A DNA stretch of 64,000 nt from CAVYXK01 sp963708245 (GCA_963708245.1 OY970201.1:6200001-6264000), one strand, 5' to 3'. Counted from the first letter of the stretch, positions 14,689-24,315 are shown. Made by a program: numbers and translations. Notes: generated by a model from the letters alone, not told the origin.

Positions 14689-17182
14689 TTCGGCGTCTCG
14701 GCCAGCCTGTGCGCGCCAACGCCCGTTCGATCGCCTCGGTGAGCCGCTGCCGGGTGGCGGGCTCCAGAAGGTAGCTGGAATGGTCGCCAGGCACGTCCTG
14801 AACTCGGACCCGCTCCGAACGACTGTCCCAGCGAAGCGCGGCATCTTCCTGGATTCTGATAGGGTCCTCGGCGCGGAAGAACTCGATCTCTCCGGCAAAA
14901 CGCGCGCTTTGCCGATAGCCGCGCACCGCATCCCATATGGCGGCCCAGATTTGGTCGGAACGCTGCTCCTCGGGCGTACTTTGCCGGCGCCTGGCACGCA
15001 CATGTTTTACCAACCGGCGGAGCAACACATACTCTTTCGTCCGCCGGAGTATCTCCGCGACGTTGCCGGCGCGCACCAGTGCCACCGCCATCACGAGCCG
15101 GAGGCTGCCAAGTCGCCGTGCCCAGGGCAGTAACCGGCAATAGCCGTCCACCGGCGTGTCCAGCATGGCGAGCAGCGCCACCTGGTGGCCAGCCGCCTGC
15201 AATTGCAAGGCGATCTCCAGGGCGAGGATGCCTCCTTCGCATTGACCCGCGAGAAAATATGGGCCCGCCGGCTGAATCGCCAGGATGTCGCCGACAAATC
15301 GCGCGGCAATCTCGGGGAGCGTCGCCAAAAGCGATTGGCCACCGAGCAACCGCTGCTCCTGCAACGCGAAGATATCAAGCAGGTAGAATGGCTGCTCCGT
15401 TCTGAGTGCTCGGCCGAGGGAACGCAGCGCCGGCGAATCGCCGCCCACGAACAGCGGGGGTCGTGTCACACCGAGCCTGATCGGTAGCACGCCTGACGGG
15501 GCGCGGCCCTCAGTGCGAAGCCACCGCGCCATTCCCTGGATTGTCGGTTCGCGAAATACCAGCGAGACCGGAATCGGCTGTCCCAGAACGCTGCCGATTT
15601 CGTGCGCGATCGAGAGTGCGTGCAACGAATCGCCTCCCAGATCAAAGAAGTTCGCGTCGCGCTCTGGCGACCGGCACCGCAACACCTTTCGCCAGATGCG
15701 AGCCAGGACCTCCTCGAATGCCAGATCGGACGGGGTTGTCTCTGCAGGCTTCGGCGGCGGCGGGGCAATCCGGGCCGGCCCCTGAGTCCTCTGTCGACGT
15801 GCGAGCCACGATCCGGGCAACACCACGAGTGACGAGATTCGCCCGTGGGGCCGTGCGGTAACCTGCGTCAACAGGCTGACGTAATGGTCCAACAGGTCGG
15901 CGATCTGCCGGTCCTCGAACAGTTCGGTGCGGTATTCGGCGCGGATCCAGACGCCACCCGACCCATCCTGGATCATGCTGAAGCTGAGTTCGTACAAAGC
16001 CCCTCCCGCCGCGACGACGTACGGGGTGGCCCGCAGCGCGCCAAACCATTCTGACTTCGAAACCACTGGAACCGACGCGAAAAGTGTCCGGAATATCGGG
16101 TTGCCTTCGATGGTCCGCGCCGGGTGCAGTGCTTGCACCACGCGCTGAAAGGGCACGTCCTCATGCGCGAGCGCATTGAGCGTCGCATCCCTGGCATACG
16201 CCAGAGCATCCGCGAATTCCGGGTCACCGGACAAAACGACCCGGGCCGCAGCGAGATTGGCGAACAGACCGATGATATTTTCAACCTCGACCCGATTGCG
16301 CCGAGCGACCGGGATGCCCACGACCACATCCTCCTGGCCGGTGATCTGCCAGAGAAGGACCTGGAAGGCGGCCAGCGACAGCACGAACGCCGTCGTACCG
16401 TGGCGCTGCGCTACGGATTTCATCGCGGACATCAGTTCTGGAGCAAGCCTCACGGCGCGGCTCGCGCCCGCTGCCGACGGCTTCGCGTCAGACTCGGTGG
16501 CTTCGGCGAGCGGGGGCTGCGGCGGTGCGCCAGTCAATGGGCGAACGCAGTCCGCCAATTGGATCCGGAAATCTTCGGATGACAGCCACTCCTGTTCCCA
16601 AAAGACACAGTCAGCGTACCGAAGAGGGAGCGGCTTCAATGTTGGCTGCCTCCCATCGCTGGCGGCGTCATAGCAGGCGGCGAGTTCGCTCATGAACAGG
16701 CCGAACGACCATCCGTCGGCGATAATGTGGTGCATCGCGCAACACAGGATGTTTTGCTCCGGGCCTTGCTCGACCAACAATACCCGCAGCAACGGCCCTC
16801 TGGTCAGGTCAAAGGGAGTATGGGCGACCTGGCATACGGCGGCATACGCCGCCACTTCTGGTTCCGAAGCCCGGCTCACGTCCACGCGGGTCAGGACATT
16901 CGGAGGCTCTTGACGCACGATCTGTAGCGGGCGGCCTTCGATGAGGTCGAACGTCGTTCGAAGCGTCTCGTGGCGCAGGACCACGGTCAGGAGGCTGAAT
17001 TCCAGCGCGGCTATGTCCAGCTTACCGCTCAGCCGGAGAGCGAAGCTAAGATTGTTGGCCGCCGACGCGCCGACTAACTGCTCGGTGAACCAAACCCCGA
17101 GTTGCGCCGACGCCATTGGAAACACCTGTGCACCGTTGACCACGCCCGCCTGGGCTTCGGTCCCGCCATGCATGGTCTTCAT
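14678..17182 (-). CDS. NRPS protein: condensation - carrier - thioesterase, no adenylation domain
   Basis: A protein of 834 residues; the start is behind AGGGGAAA. Residues about 20-440 are a condensation domain with the active motif HHIIADG. Residues about 490-565 are a peptidyl carrier domain with LGGDSLHAL, phosphopantetheine Ser519. Residues about 575-825 are a type I thioesterase. Its nucleophile motif is GQCEGG instead of GxSxG, so Cys648 (codon TGC) replaces the usual Ser; the likely catalytic His is in GDHSSYL. There is no adenylation domain, so its carrier must be loaded by the upstream module's A domain or by another enzyme. It lies 43 bases downstream of the C-A-PCP gene. Thioesterases with catalytic Cys are known from, for example, the beta-lactone-forming obafluorin system; the product here is unknown. 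Confidence 0.9.
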   Translation of the reverse strand: MKTMHGGTEAQAGVVNGAQVFPMASAQLGVWFTEQLVGASAANNLSFALRLSGKLDIAALEFSLLTVVLRHETLRTTFDLIEGRPLQIVRQEPPNVLTRVDVSRASEPEVAAYAAVCQVAHTPFDLTRGPLLRVLLVEQGPEQNILCCAMHHIIADGWSFGLFMSELAACYDAASDGRQPTLKPLPLRYADCVFWEQEWLSSEDFRIQLADCVRPLTGAPPQPPLAEATESDAKPSAAGASRAVRLAPELMSAMKSVAQRHGTTAFVLSLAAFQVLLWQITGQEDVVVGIPVARRNRVEVENIIGLFANLAAARVVLSGDPEFADALAYARDATLNALAHEDVPFQRVVQALHPARTIEGNPIFRTLFASVPVVSKSEWFGALRATPYVVAAGGALYELSFSMIQDGSGGVWIRAEYRTELFEDRQIADLLDHYVSLLTQVTARPHGRISSLVVLPGSWLARRQRTQGPARIAPPPPKPAETTPSDLAFEEVLARIWRKVLRCRSPERDANFFDLGGDSLHALSIAHEIGSVLGQPIPVSLVFREPTIQGMARWLRTEGRAPSGVLPIRLGVTRPPLFVGGDSPALRSLGRALRTEQPFYLLDIFALQEQRLLGGQSLLATLPEIAARFVGDILAIQPAGPYFLAGQCEGGILALEIALQLQAAGHQVALLAMLDTPVDGYCRLLPWARRLGSLRLVMAVALVRAGNVAEILRRTKEYVLLRRLVKHVRARRRQSTPEEQRSDQIWAAIWDAVRGYRQSARFAGEIEFFRAEDPIRIQEDAALRWDSRSERVRVQDVPGDHSSYLLEPATRQRLTEAIERALARTGWPRRRNEQ

Positions 17183-17225
17183 AGGTTTCCCCTGGGGCGC
17201 CGGTACCTATAGCCTGTTCGGCCGG

Positions 17226-20200
17226 TCAGACCGCTCGTACCTGGCGCAACAAGAACTCGATTTGCTCCGGCGAGAGCTTGCCCAGTTCCGCCGCGAGCAG
17301 GTCCAGATTTGGCTCTCGTGTGGGCTGTGGCCGGATCTCATCGCGGCGCGGGGTGCGCCCGTTGGCCTTCGCCGTCTCGATCTCCAGCGCCAGGCGGTCG
17401 ATCGTTGGGGTATCGAACAGGCTCCGGACCGGGATGTCAACTTCCAGTTGCTTACGAATCCGCGCGAGAAGTTGCATTGCGAGCAGTGAATCACCGCCGA
17501 CGTCGAAGAAATCGTCAGTCACCCCGACTTCCGGGACTTCCAGGAGCTCACACCAGAACGCGGCCAGCTTCGCTTCAGTCGGGGTGCGCGGCCCGACCAG
17601 ACGGGGTGACGCGTTCGCATTGTCGCGAGGCGGCGGTAGTGCCCGAAAGTCAACCTTGCCGCTCGGCAACAACGGCAATTCGTGCATTTCGACGAAGTCG
17701 GCGGGCACCATGTATTGTGGCAGCCGTGCCCTGAGGAACGCACGCAATTCCTCCGCCGAGGGAGCGAGGTTGGATCGCCCCACGACGTATGCCACGAGTT
17801 TCCGTACGTCCCCCAGCGCCCCGGAGGTGGCGACCACGGCGGCCTTCCGCACGTCGGGATGCGCCGCCAAATGCATCTCCACTTCGCCCGGCTCGATGCG
17901 ATAGCCGCGGACCTTCACCTGGTGATCGAGGCGGCCAAGATACTCGATGCTGCCGTCGGCGAGAAATCGACCCAGGTCGCCGGTCGCAAACAGGCGGCTG
18001 GCTTCCGGCTCAAACGGACTTGGAACGAACCGTTTCGCGGTTAAATCGGGGCTGCGCCAATAGCCGGCCGCGAGGCAGTCGCCACCGACATAAATCTGGC
18101 CTTTCACGCCGATCGGAACGGGCTCCAAATGACTGTCGAGGATGTAGACCCGCGTGTTGGATATCGGCCTGCCGATAGGCACCGGGTTGTTGTCATCAAG
18201 TTCCCGCACCTCGTGCCAGGTGGCATCAGCCGCTACTTCGGACGAACCGTAGAGGTTCAGCAGGATGGCACCGGGACAGGCTTGCCTGAATCGCGCCGCC
18301 AGGTGGGCCGACAGGTACTCCCCGCTCGTTGTCCAGTGCCGCAGTCGCGGCAGGCGCGCCGCCAGATCGGGTGCGTGATCGAGCAGCGCGCCCAACAACG
18401 TCGGCACGAGAACCAGGCGCGTCGCACCGGCCTCGGCCAACAGTGTCAGTAGCCTCTCCGGATCGAGGATATCGTCGTCACTGGCGATCACGACCGGAAC
18501 GCCCGCCAGCAACGGGCCAAACATTTCCCAGATCGAATCCACGAAGCCCAGGGCGGTCTTCTGGCAACAGACCTCACCCGGCAGGAAGGGCCAGGCGCGG
18601 TACATCCACTCGAGTCGGTTCATGCACCCACGATGGGTGCCCATGACGCCCTTCGGATCGCCGGTGGAGCCAGAGGTGTAAATGACATGGGCAAGTTCGC
18701 TACCCGGCCTGGGCGCGAGCGGCGTGTCGCGCGAGCCGGTCCAAATCGCGGAGTCCGCGTCCACCAGGATCGCTTCGGTGGTTGCTGGCAGCGCGCGGGC
18801 CAGGTCACGCCGGGTCAGAATCTGACCGCAACCGCAGTCGGCGACCAAACGGTGGAGCCGGGCCGTTGGCTGGCTCACGTCGAGCGGCACGTAAGGATGG
18901 CCTGCCTTCAATATGCCCAGAATGGCAACGTAGGCGTCCACTGAGCGGGGCATATACACGCCGACCGGGGCTTCAGCGGGGATACCCCTCACGATCAGGG
19001 CCCGCGCGATCTGATTGGAGCGATGGTCCAGTTCGGCATAGTGAACGGTTTGGCCCGCTTGGCTGAGTGCTATCGCATGCGGACTGCTCCGTGCCACGGC
19101 GGCGAAAGCTTCATCGATGCGGGAGTCCCGCGGGTAATCGGCAGCGGTCCGATTCCATTCGATGAGCAACCGGGACCTTTCCCGATCATCCAGCAGCGGC
19201 AGCCGGGAGAGAGGGACGTCCGGTGTGTCGAGAGCGCCGGCGAGCAGGTGGAGGAAATGGCCAACCATACGCGCGATTGTCGCCGGTTCGAACAGATCCG
19301 CGCGGTATTCGAATTCGCAATTGAGACCGCCGTTTTGCTCAACCACCTCCAGCGTCAGATCGAATTTCGCCATGCCGCGGTCGAACTCCAGTTCCTCAAC
19401 GTCAAGGCCAGGCATCCGTGGCAACTGCTTTGGCATGTTCTGAAGAATGAGCATGACCTGGAAGATCGGCGCATGGCCACGGTGACGCTCCGGCCGCAGA
19501 TGCCGTATAAGTTGGTCTATGGTAACGTCCTGGTGGGACAGCGCACCCAGAACGACTTCGCGCACTCGCGTGAGCACCTCGGAAAAGCCGGGATCGCCCG
19601 CCAAGTCTGTCCGCATTACTACGGTATTGATGAAGCAGCCGATCAGATCACGAAGATCCCCATCATTGCGGCCCGACACGGGCGTTCCGACCGGAATGTC
19701 CTGGCTACCGGTGTAGCGAGCGAGCAGGATCTGTAAGACCGCGAGCAGGCCCATGTAGAGCGTGCCCCGCGCGCGCTTGCACGCCTCCTTGAGGCGGGAA
19801 GTCACATCGGGCTCAATGCGAAAGCGGTGGGATGATCCGACGTGTGACAGGATCGCCGGACGGGCGTGGTCCGTGGGGATTTCCAGCAATGCCGGGCAGT
19901 CATGCAGCGTCGCCCGCCAGTAGGCGAGATCCGCGGCCAGAGCCGCCTCCGTCAGATGGTCCCGCTGCCAACGGGCGTAATCGACATACCGCAACGTGAG
20001 TTGCTGAAGGTCCGGAGCCTGGTTGGCGATGCGGCTTCGGTAAATTTCGGCGATTTCGTCGAAAACAATGCTCATCGACCAGCCATCGGTGACGATGTGA
20101 TGGACGACGAGGCACAGGACATGCGCATCGTCGTCGATCCGGAGCAGGACAATGCGCAGCAACGGCGCACGAGCGAGATCAAACGCCACGCGTCCTTCCG

Positions 20201-20510
20201 CCGCCACCAGCCGAAGAGCCTCAGTCATGCGCTCATCTCTGGGCAGATGCGTCAAATCCCGGACAGGCAGGTCGATTGTTACATTCTCGTCCGTCGCCTG
20301 AACTATTTCGCCGTCTTGTTCGACGAAGCTCGAGCGAAGCGCGTCGTGCCGGCGCACCAGGGTCCGAAAGCTATCGCGCAGCGCATCGATGTCGAGCTTG
20401 CCCTTGATCAGCAGAGCTCGCGGTAGATTGTAGGCCGGCTCGTCCGGTCCGGCCTGCTCGAACAGCCAGAGCATCCGTTGGGCGGATGAAACCGGGATAT
20501 GATTGTTCAT
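17226..20510 (-). CDS. NRPS protein: condensation - adenylation (beta-alanine-like code) - carrier
   Basis: A protein of 1094 residues. The condensation domain (about 1-430) has HHIVTDG. The adenylation domain (about 460-960) has YTSGSTGDPKG, NLYGSSE, GRLDHQVKVRGYRIEPGE and PLLPSGKVD. The carrier (about 985-1060) has VGGDSLLAM with Ser1008. Aligning FVDSIWE, RLVLVPT, WTTSG, NLYGSSEVAAD and the A10 Lys to GrsA by eye gives the ten-residue code V-D-W-V-T-S-L-A-D-K. That differs by one position from V-D-W-V-I-S-L-A-D-K, the published beta-alanine code; the usual Asp235 is lost and an Asp sits at 236, as expected for a beta-amino acid. First gene of a four-gene run. No MbtH or phosphopantetheinyl transferase gene is in the window. 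Confidence 0.9.
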   Translation of the reverse strand: MNNHIPVSSAQRMLWLFEQAGPDEPAYNLPRALLIKGKLDIDALRDSFRTLVRRHDALRSSFVEQDGEIVQATDENVTIDLPVRDLTHLPRDERMTEALRLVAAEGRVAFDLARAPLLRIVLLRIDDDAHVLCLVVHHIVTDGWSMSIVFDEIAEIYRSRIANQAPDLQQLTLRYVDYARWQRDHLTEAALAADLAYWRATLHDCPALLEIPTDHARPAILSHVGSSHRFRIEPDVTSRLKEACKRARGTLYMGLLAVLQILLARYTGSQDIPVGTPVSGRNDGDLRDLIGCFINTVVMRTDLAGDPGFSEVLTRVREVVLGALSHQDVTIDQLIRHLRPERHRGHAPIFQVMLILQNMPKQLPRMPGLDVEELEFDRGMAKFDLTLEVVEQNGGLNCEFEYRADLFEPATIARMVGHFLHLLAGALDTPDVPLSRLPLLDDRERSRLLIEWNRTAADYPRDSRIDEAFAAVARSSPHAIALSQAGQTVHYAELDHRSNQIARALIVRGIPAEAPVGVYMPRSVDAYVAILGILKAGHPYVPLDVSQPTARLHRLVADCGCGQILTRRDLARALPATTEAILVDADSAIWTGSRDTPLAPRPGSELAHVIYTSGSTGDPKGVMGTHRGCMNRLEWMYRAWPFLPGEVCCQKTALGFVDSIWEMFGPLLAGVPVVIASDDDILDPERLLTLLAEAGATRLVLVPTLLGALLDHAPDLAARLPRLRHWTTSGEYLSAHLAARFRQACPGAILLNLYGSSEVAADATWHEVRELDDNNPVPIGRPISNTRVYILDSHLEPVPIGVKGQIYVGGDCLAAGYWRSPDLTAKRFVPSPFEPEASRLFATGDLGRFLADGSIEYLGRLDHQVKVRGYRIEPGEVEMHLAAHPDVRKAAVVATSGALGDVRKLVAYVVGRSNLAPSAEELRAFLRARLPQYMVPADFVEMHELPLLPSGKVDFRALPPPRDNANASPRLVGPRTPTEAKLAAFWCELLEVPEVGVTDDFFDVGGDSLLAMQLLARIRKQLEVDIPVRSLFDTPTIDRLALEIETAKANGRTPRRDEIRPQPTREPNLDLLAAELGKLSPEQIEFLLRQVRAV

Positions 20511-20725
20511 GCGAGGGAATCCGTAAAGGGGCGTTTCTTCCAGGTTGCCATGAAAAGGGCGGGCACGGAGGCGACGGTTTACACTATCTGGCAGCTATTT
20601 CCATTATGGCGAATTCATGCCATCGTAAGCATAGATTCCGACCGATCGTGGTTATCTGCGACGGTGATCGTGATCATTCCGCGCGGACTGACCGACGAGT
20701 GTCTGGCGGGCGGCATGGCTGGTGG

Positions 20726-20866
20726 GGTGGCGGCAACGGCGGGCGGCAGCCTCAGTTCGCGGAGGCCGGCGGCGGCAACGGCGGGCGGCAGCCTCAGTTC
20801 GCCGAGGCGGGTGGCGGCAATGGCGGGCGGCAGCCTCAGTTCGCCGAGACCGCGCCCTGCCCGTAG
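20726..20866 (+). pseudogene. 3' fragment of a second Gly-rich repeat protein
   Basis: Three units of GGGNGGRQPQFAE end in TAPCP and a stop, the same end as the intact gene at 11555. There is no signal peptide or start in frame. Upstream sequence is unrelated, so the copy is 5'-truncated. Confidence 0.75.
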
Positions 20867-20950
20867 ATCAGAACGACCACGCCCAACTGACGGCTCCACG
20901 AGCGATCGGGGGCGGCATTTCGTGGGATGGCCAGCGCTGGATCGCCTGCC
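20726..20950 (+). repeat. Duplicated block, copy 2 (right flank of the NRPS cluster)
   Basis: The direct repeat partner of 12215-12440, differing by a one-base insertion (GACCACGCCC against GACCCGCCC) and a few substitutions. It starts about 215 bases upstream of the first NRPS gene's start. Confidence 0.85.
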
Positions 20951-21071
20951 GGCTCGGCTGCCCGTCTTCGTGCTCTCCAAGCTATTCCGGCACTTGATGT
21001 TGGAGAAGCTGATTGCCGCGCATGCGGCGGGTAGACTGCAGTTCTTCGGCAAGCACGCTCATCTCGCTCAG
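20913..21071 (+). pseudogene. IS91-family transposase fragment
   Basis: One frame reads AIGGGISWDGQRWIACRLG. After a small deletion another frame continues PVFVLSKLFRHLMLEKL, then IAAHAAGRLQFFGKHAHLAQ. Together they match the central part of IS91-type (Transposase_32) proteins: GGGIS.DG.RWIACRPGFFLPV.VLS.LFR..FLE.L..AH.AG.L.FFG. Both ends of the gene are missing. Confidence 0.6.
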
Positions 21072-21524
21072 CGAGAGGCGTTCATCGCCGTCCCAAATAG
21101 GGAGGCTGCTGCGTCCCGGGGCGTGTTCGCGATCCGCGCGCCAAGCGACGCTCCGCGCCCATGGCCCCCCCGCCCGATCCGCGTCAACCGCCCCCGGTCC
21201 TGACCGTCGGCCGGTTCGTGGCGGGGCCAGCGCCCGCGCCAAGGCCTCGCGCCTGGGCATCATCGAATAGCCGCAGGAGCCTGAGGAACGCCGCGCGCGG
21301 GCTGCCGAGTTAACGCCGCGGCGGCAGACCGCCCACCTGCTCGGCCGGGCCGTTCCGGTGCTGGCGGCGGCCGATAGCACACTGCACCCCGACGATGACG
21401 GCAAGCCGGCATCGTCCAAGAGCGTGCGGTGCAGCCGGGGACGGCGATGGCCGCCAAGGACAAAGGGGTTGGCGAGCTGACCCGTCAGTCCCTTCTCCGT
21501 TCATCAGGGTTTATGCGATCCGCG
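21072..21524. other. No recognised gene
   Basis: A GC-rich stretch between the IS91 scrap and the cupin gene. Open frames on both strands lack starts and family motifs. Probably degraded mobile DNA. Confidence 0.4.
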
Positions 21525-22016
21525 CTATGCGTCGGGGCCGCGGCGCCGGATGTCTGTGTACGGGGTGCCGTTGCGATGGGTATAGATCGCTGGCTTGCCG
21601 CCGGGCGGAGCGACCATGTCGATGCCCGGATAGTCCGCGGCATCGTTGGCGACGCGCGTGCCCATCTCGAGCACCTGCGCATCGGCGCTCGAGCGGTTTT
21701 GCAGACAATGCCCGTTGCGATCGCCGGCCTTGAAGCCGGCGGCGGTGCCGGTGTGCAGGAGTTCCTCGCCGGCATCTGTCACGAGAGTGACTTCGCCGGA
21801 CAGCACGTAGATGAATTCATCGGACTCGGTATGCCAGTGGCGCTGGCTGGACCACGCGCCAGCCGGTAGTGTCAACAGATTGATGCCGAACTGGGTCAGC
21901 CCGGCGGCATCACCCAGCTTGCGGCGTTGCCGGGCTCGGCATGGAACGTCCAACGGCGACGGGTAGCGGGTGCCGACAACCGGTGTCAGCAGTGCAGGAT
22001 CGATGATCTTGGTCAT
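21525..22016 (-). CDS. Cupin-domain protein
   Basis: A protein of 163 residues. The ATG at 22016 is chosen because GGGAA lies before it; an ATG 12 bases upstream is also in frame. Residues about 45-120 form a single cupin barrel: RHWHTESDEFIYVLSGEV is metal-binding motif 1, and motif 2 is degenerate (GFKAGDRNGHCLQNR). There is no signal peptide. Such proteins bind a metal and small ligands or sugars; the substrate cannot be told from the sequence. The gene is alone, divergent from the block to its right. Confidence 0.75.
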   Translation of the reverse strand: MTKIIDPALLTPVVGTRYPSPLDVPCRARQRRKLGDAAGLTQFGINLLTLPAGAWSSQRHWHTESDEFIYVLSGEVTLVTDAGEELLHTGTAAGFKAGDRNGHCLQNRSSADAQVLEMGTRVANDAADYPGIDMVAPPGGKPAIYTHRNGTPYTDIRRRGPDA

Positions 22017-22158
22017 GACGGTTCCCATTTCGTCGGCGATTATTCAGTTGGTGGACCCGGGCGGGTGGACTGGCGGGCTGTACTCTTCAGTTTCTCGTCA
22101 TAGGGACGACGGACCATCGTCTACATCTTGCGCCGCGCGCAACATACACGGAATTTTG

Positions 22159-22180
22159 GTAGTGGGTCAGTTTGAATGTC
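22159..22180 (+). repeat. 22-bp repeat GTAGTGGGYCAGTTTGAATKTC, copy A
   Basis: One of three copies in the window (others at 29971-29992 and, inverted, 34493-34514). It lies in the gap between the cupin gene and the LysR remnant. Likely the end of a mobile element, inferred from its scattered placement at patch borders. Confidence 0.5.
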
Positions 22181-22239
22181 GGCTGCCGATCCCACGCCGA
22201 TCTTGGCCACACGCGGTTTGTCATCGTCATGCGGCAGGC

Positions 22240-23068
22240 TCAACGGCTCTCACGTGCGTCGGCGATCATCGGGAGCGTGCGCAAATACTCACGCGCGGAT
22301 TTTACGAAGGCGGCGATATTGGCTGACCCCAGACGTCGTGAGGGGTACAGGACGTTCACCGGTACTGCCGGTGGGGCGAAGCTCTCCAGCAGCAAGCGCA
22401 GGCGACCTGCCGCGAGCGCAGCGTGCACCTGGTAAGACAGCGTGCGTGTGATCCCGAGTCCGGCTTCGGCCGCTGCTATAGCTGCGTCGGCAGTGTTGAC
22501 GGCGAGCCGCGGCTCGACCCGCACGCTGGTCCTGTCCGTCTCCCCGAAGCGCCAGTCGTTGGTGGCTTCGACGCCCTCGAACGCTATCAGATCGTGCCCG
22601 GCGAGTTCCCCCGGTGTCGCCGGCGTGCCGCGGGCAGCGAGATAATCCGGACTTGCGACCAACACGCGCCGCACCTCGCCGACCTTGAAGGCAATCAAGG
22701 CGCTGTCGGCAAGTTGGCCGATGCGCACGGCCACATCGATGCCTTCCTCAACCAGATGTACCAGCCGATCCGAAAGCGTCAGCCTCACCGACAGATCACG
22801 ATGTTCACGCAACATGCGGATCACGATGGGCAACACATGCAACCGGCCGAACATGATGGGCGCTGCAATCGCCATGGAACCACGCGGCGCCGCGTCCTCG
22901 CCCCTGACCCTGCGATCGGCCTCCTCGATGTCGGTCAGGATCTGTCTGCAGGCTTCGAGATACAACGTGCCGCGCTCGGTGAGTTTTACCGAGCGCGTTG
23001 TCCGGTTCAGCAGCATGAGGCCGAGCTGATCCTCCAGTAGCGCGACCGCGCGTGTCACCGCTGCCGGG
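22240..23068 (-). pseudogene. LysR-family transcription regulator, 5'-truncated
   Basis: About 270 residues. The end of the HTH (PAAVTRAVALLEDQLGLMLL, then NRTTRSVKLTERG) is followed by a complete LysR substrate-binding domain. Homology stops just inside the HTH at about 23068. There the sequence passes directly into the coding region of the opposite-strand AhpD-like gene, so roughly the first 30 residues and the promoter are missing. The frame stays open far upstream only because it runs antisense through that gene. It is probably non-functional as a DNA-binding regulator. Confidence 0.8.
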
Positions 23069-23586
23069 AAGCTGCGCCCGCCGCGTCCCAGCCGCTGCTC
23101 GACGCCGTCAACAAGCAGCTTGGCGTCGTGCCCAACATGTTCCGCGTCATATCGCTGAGCCCAGCCGCGTTGCAGGGATTTATCGGCCTCAACAGCGCGC
23201 TGACCAAGGCCCTGGACGTCAGGACCCGTGAACGCATCGCCCTCGCCGTCGCGCAGGTCAACGGTTGCGACTATTGCCTGTCGGCCCACACTTATCTCGG
23301 CTTGAATTTCGCCAAGATCGACGGCGCCGAGATTGCTCTGAACCGCAAGGGCAGCTCGTCCGATCCGAAGGCCGACGCCGCTGTTCGCTTCGCCGCCAGG
23401 GTCGCTGAGACGCGCGGTAAGGTTGGCAGCGCCGATCTCGACGCGGTGAAGGCCGCCGGCTATTCCGACGCGCAGATCATCGAGATCGTAGCCGTGGTGG
23501 CGGAGAATGTGCTGACCAACTTCGTCAACAACGTCGCCGAGACCGATATAGATTTTCCAATCGTCCGCGCCGTCGAAGCGGCATGA
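23068..23586 (+). pseudogene. AhpD/carboxymuconolactone decarboxylase-like protein, 5'-truncated
   Basis: The frame carries EAAPAASQPLLDAVNKQLG, VVPNMFR, then the peroxidase-type CxxC in VNGCDYCLSAHTYLG, and a complete C-terminus ending in DIDFPIVRAVEAA. Family members begin about 10 residues before EAAPAAS; here that part is replaced by the LysR remnant at 23067/23068. A GTG at 23128 could start a shortened protein of 152 residues that keeps the CxxC, so activity is not excluded. These enzymes use the two Cys and a His in a proton relay to reduce peroxides. Confidence 0.7.
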
Positions 23587-23681
23587 CCAATATGTCCACC
23601 GGTGGTTTGCGCCGCCGGTGGACAGCGATCCCGAGCTATCGTCATTGGGCTCGGGATCACAAGCGGAAAGGAGACCGATCA

Positions 23682-24165
23682 ATGACCGACGCCCCGGAAA
23701 GCCGCCCGCCGCTGCCGCCTTTCACACATGAGAGCGCAGTCGAGAAGGTCAGGAAGGCGGAGGATGCCTGGAACAGCCGCGACCCGGCGCTCGTCTCGCT
23801 TGGCTACACGCTGGACAGTGTGTGGCGAAATCGATCGGAGTTCGTCACCGGCCGTGCCGCCATCGTCGGCCTCCTGACGCGGAAGTGGGAGAAGGAACTT
23901 GACTACAGGTTGATCAAGGAGCTCTGGGCCTTCACGGGCAACCGCATTTCCGTACGGTTCCAGTACCGAATACCGCACCGCCCAAGGCGATTGGTTCCGC
24001 GCGCACGGCAACGAGCAGTGGGAGTTCGCACCATCAGGCCTGATGCGTCGGCGCGAGGCGTCGATCAACGATGTGCCAATCCGTGCGGAGGACCGTCGGT
24101 TCCTCTGGTCGCAGCTCGGACCGCGGCCGGCGGATTACCCAGGCCTGAGCGAACTGGGGCTCTAA
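23682..24165 (+). pseudogene. SnoaL-like/DUF1348 protein with a frameshift
   Basis: The ATG lies behind GGAAAGGAG. Residues 1-95 (AVEKVRKAEDAWNSRDP, TLDSVWRNRSEF) match DUF1348 proteins of the NTF2-like fold. Near 23965-23975 the frame is lost after RISVRFQY. The continuation EYRTAQGDWFRAHGN, QWEFAPSGLMRRREASIND, ending YPGLSELGL, is intact in the +1 frame and stops at 24163. One base has been gained or lost: either a real pseudogene or a sequencing error. Confidence 0.8.
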
Positions 24166-24315
24166 GGTTTGGTGCTATGAGTTTGCTCACCACCCGAGCC
24201 GGTCATTGGATAGGCGGCTGGTAGTGCGTCGGGCGGTCGGTTGCTCTGGCCACCACCCGGCGTAACGGCTTGCCATCTGCCGGGTCGCACGGCGTGATAC
24301 CAGTGGGGTGGATTG

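Noticed and set aside
22240..23682. A full-length 480-residue LysR protein
   Set aside because: The first 200 codons are antisense to the AhpD-like gene and intergenic DNA; LysR homology starts mid-HTH.
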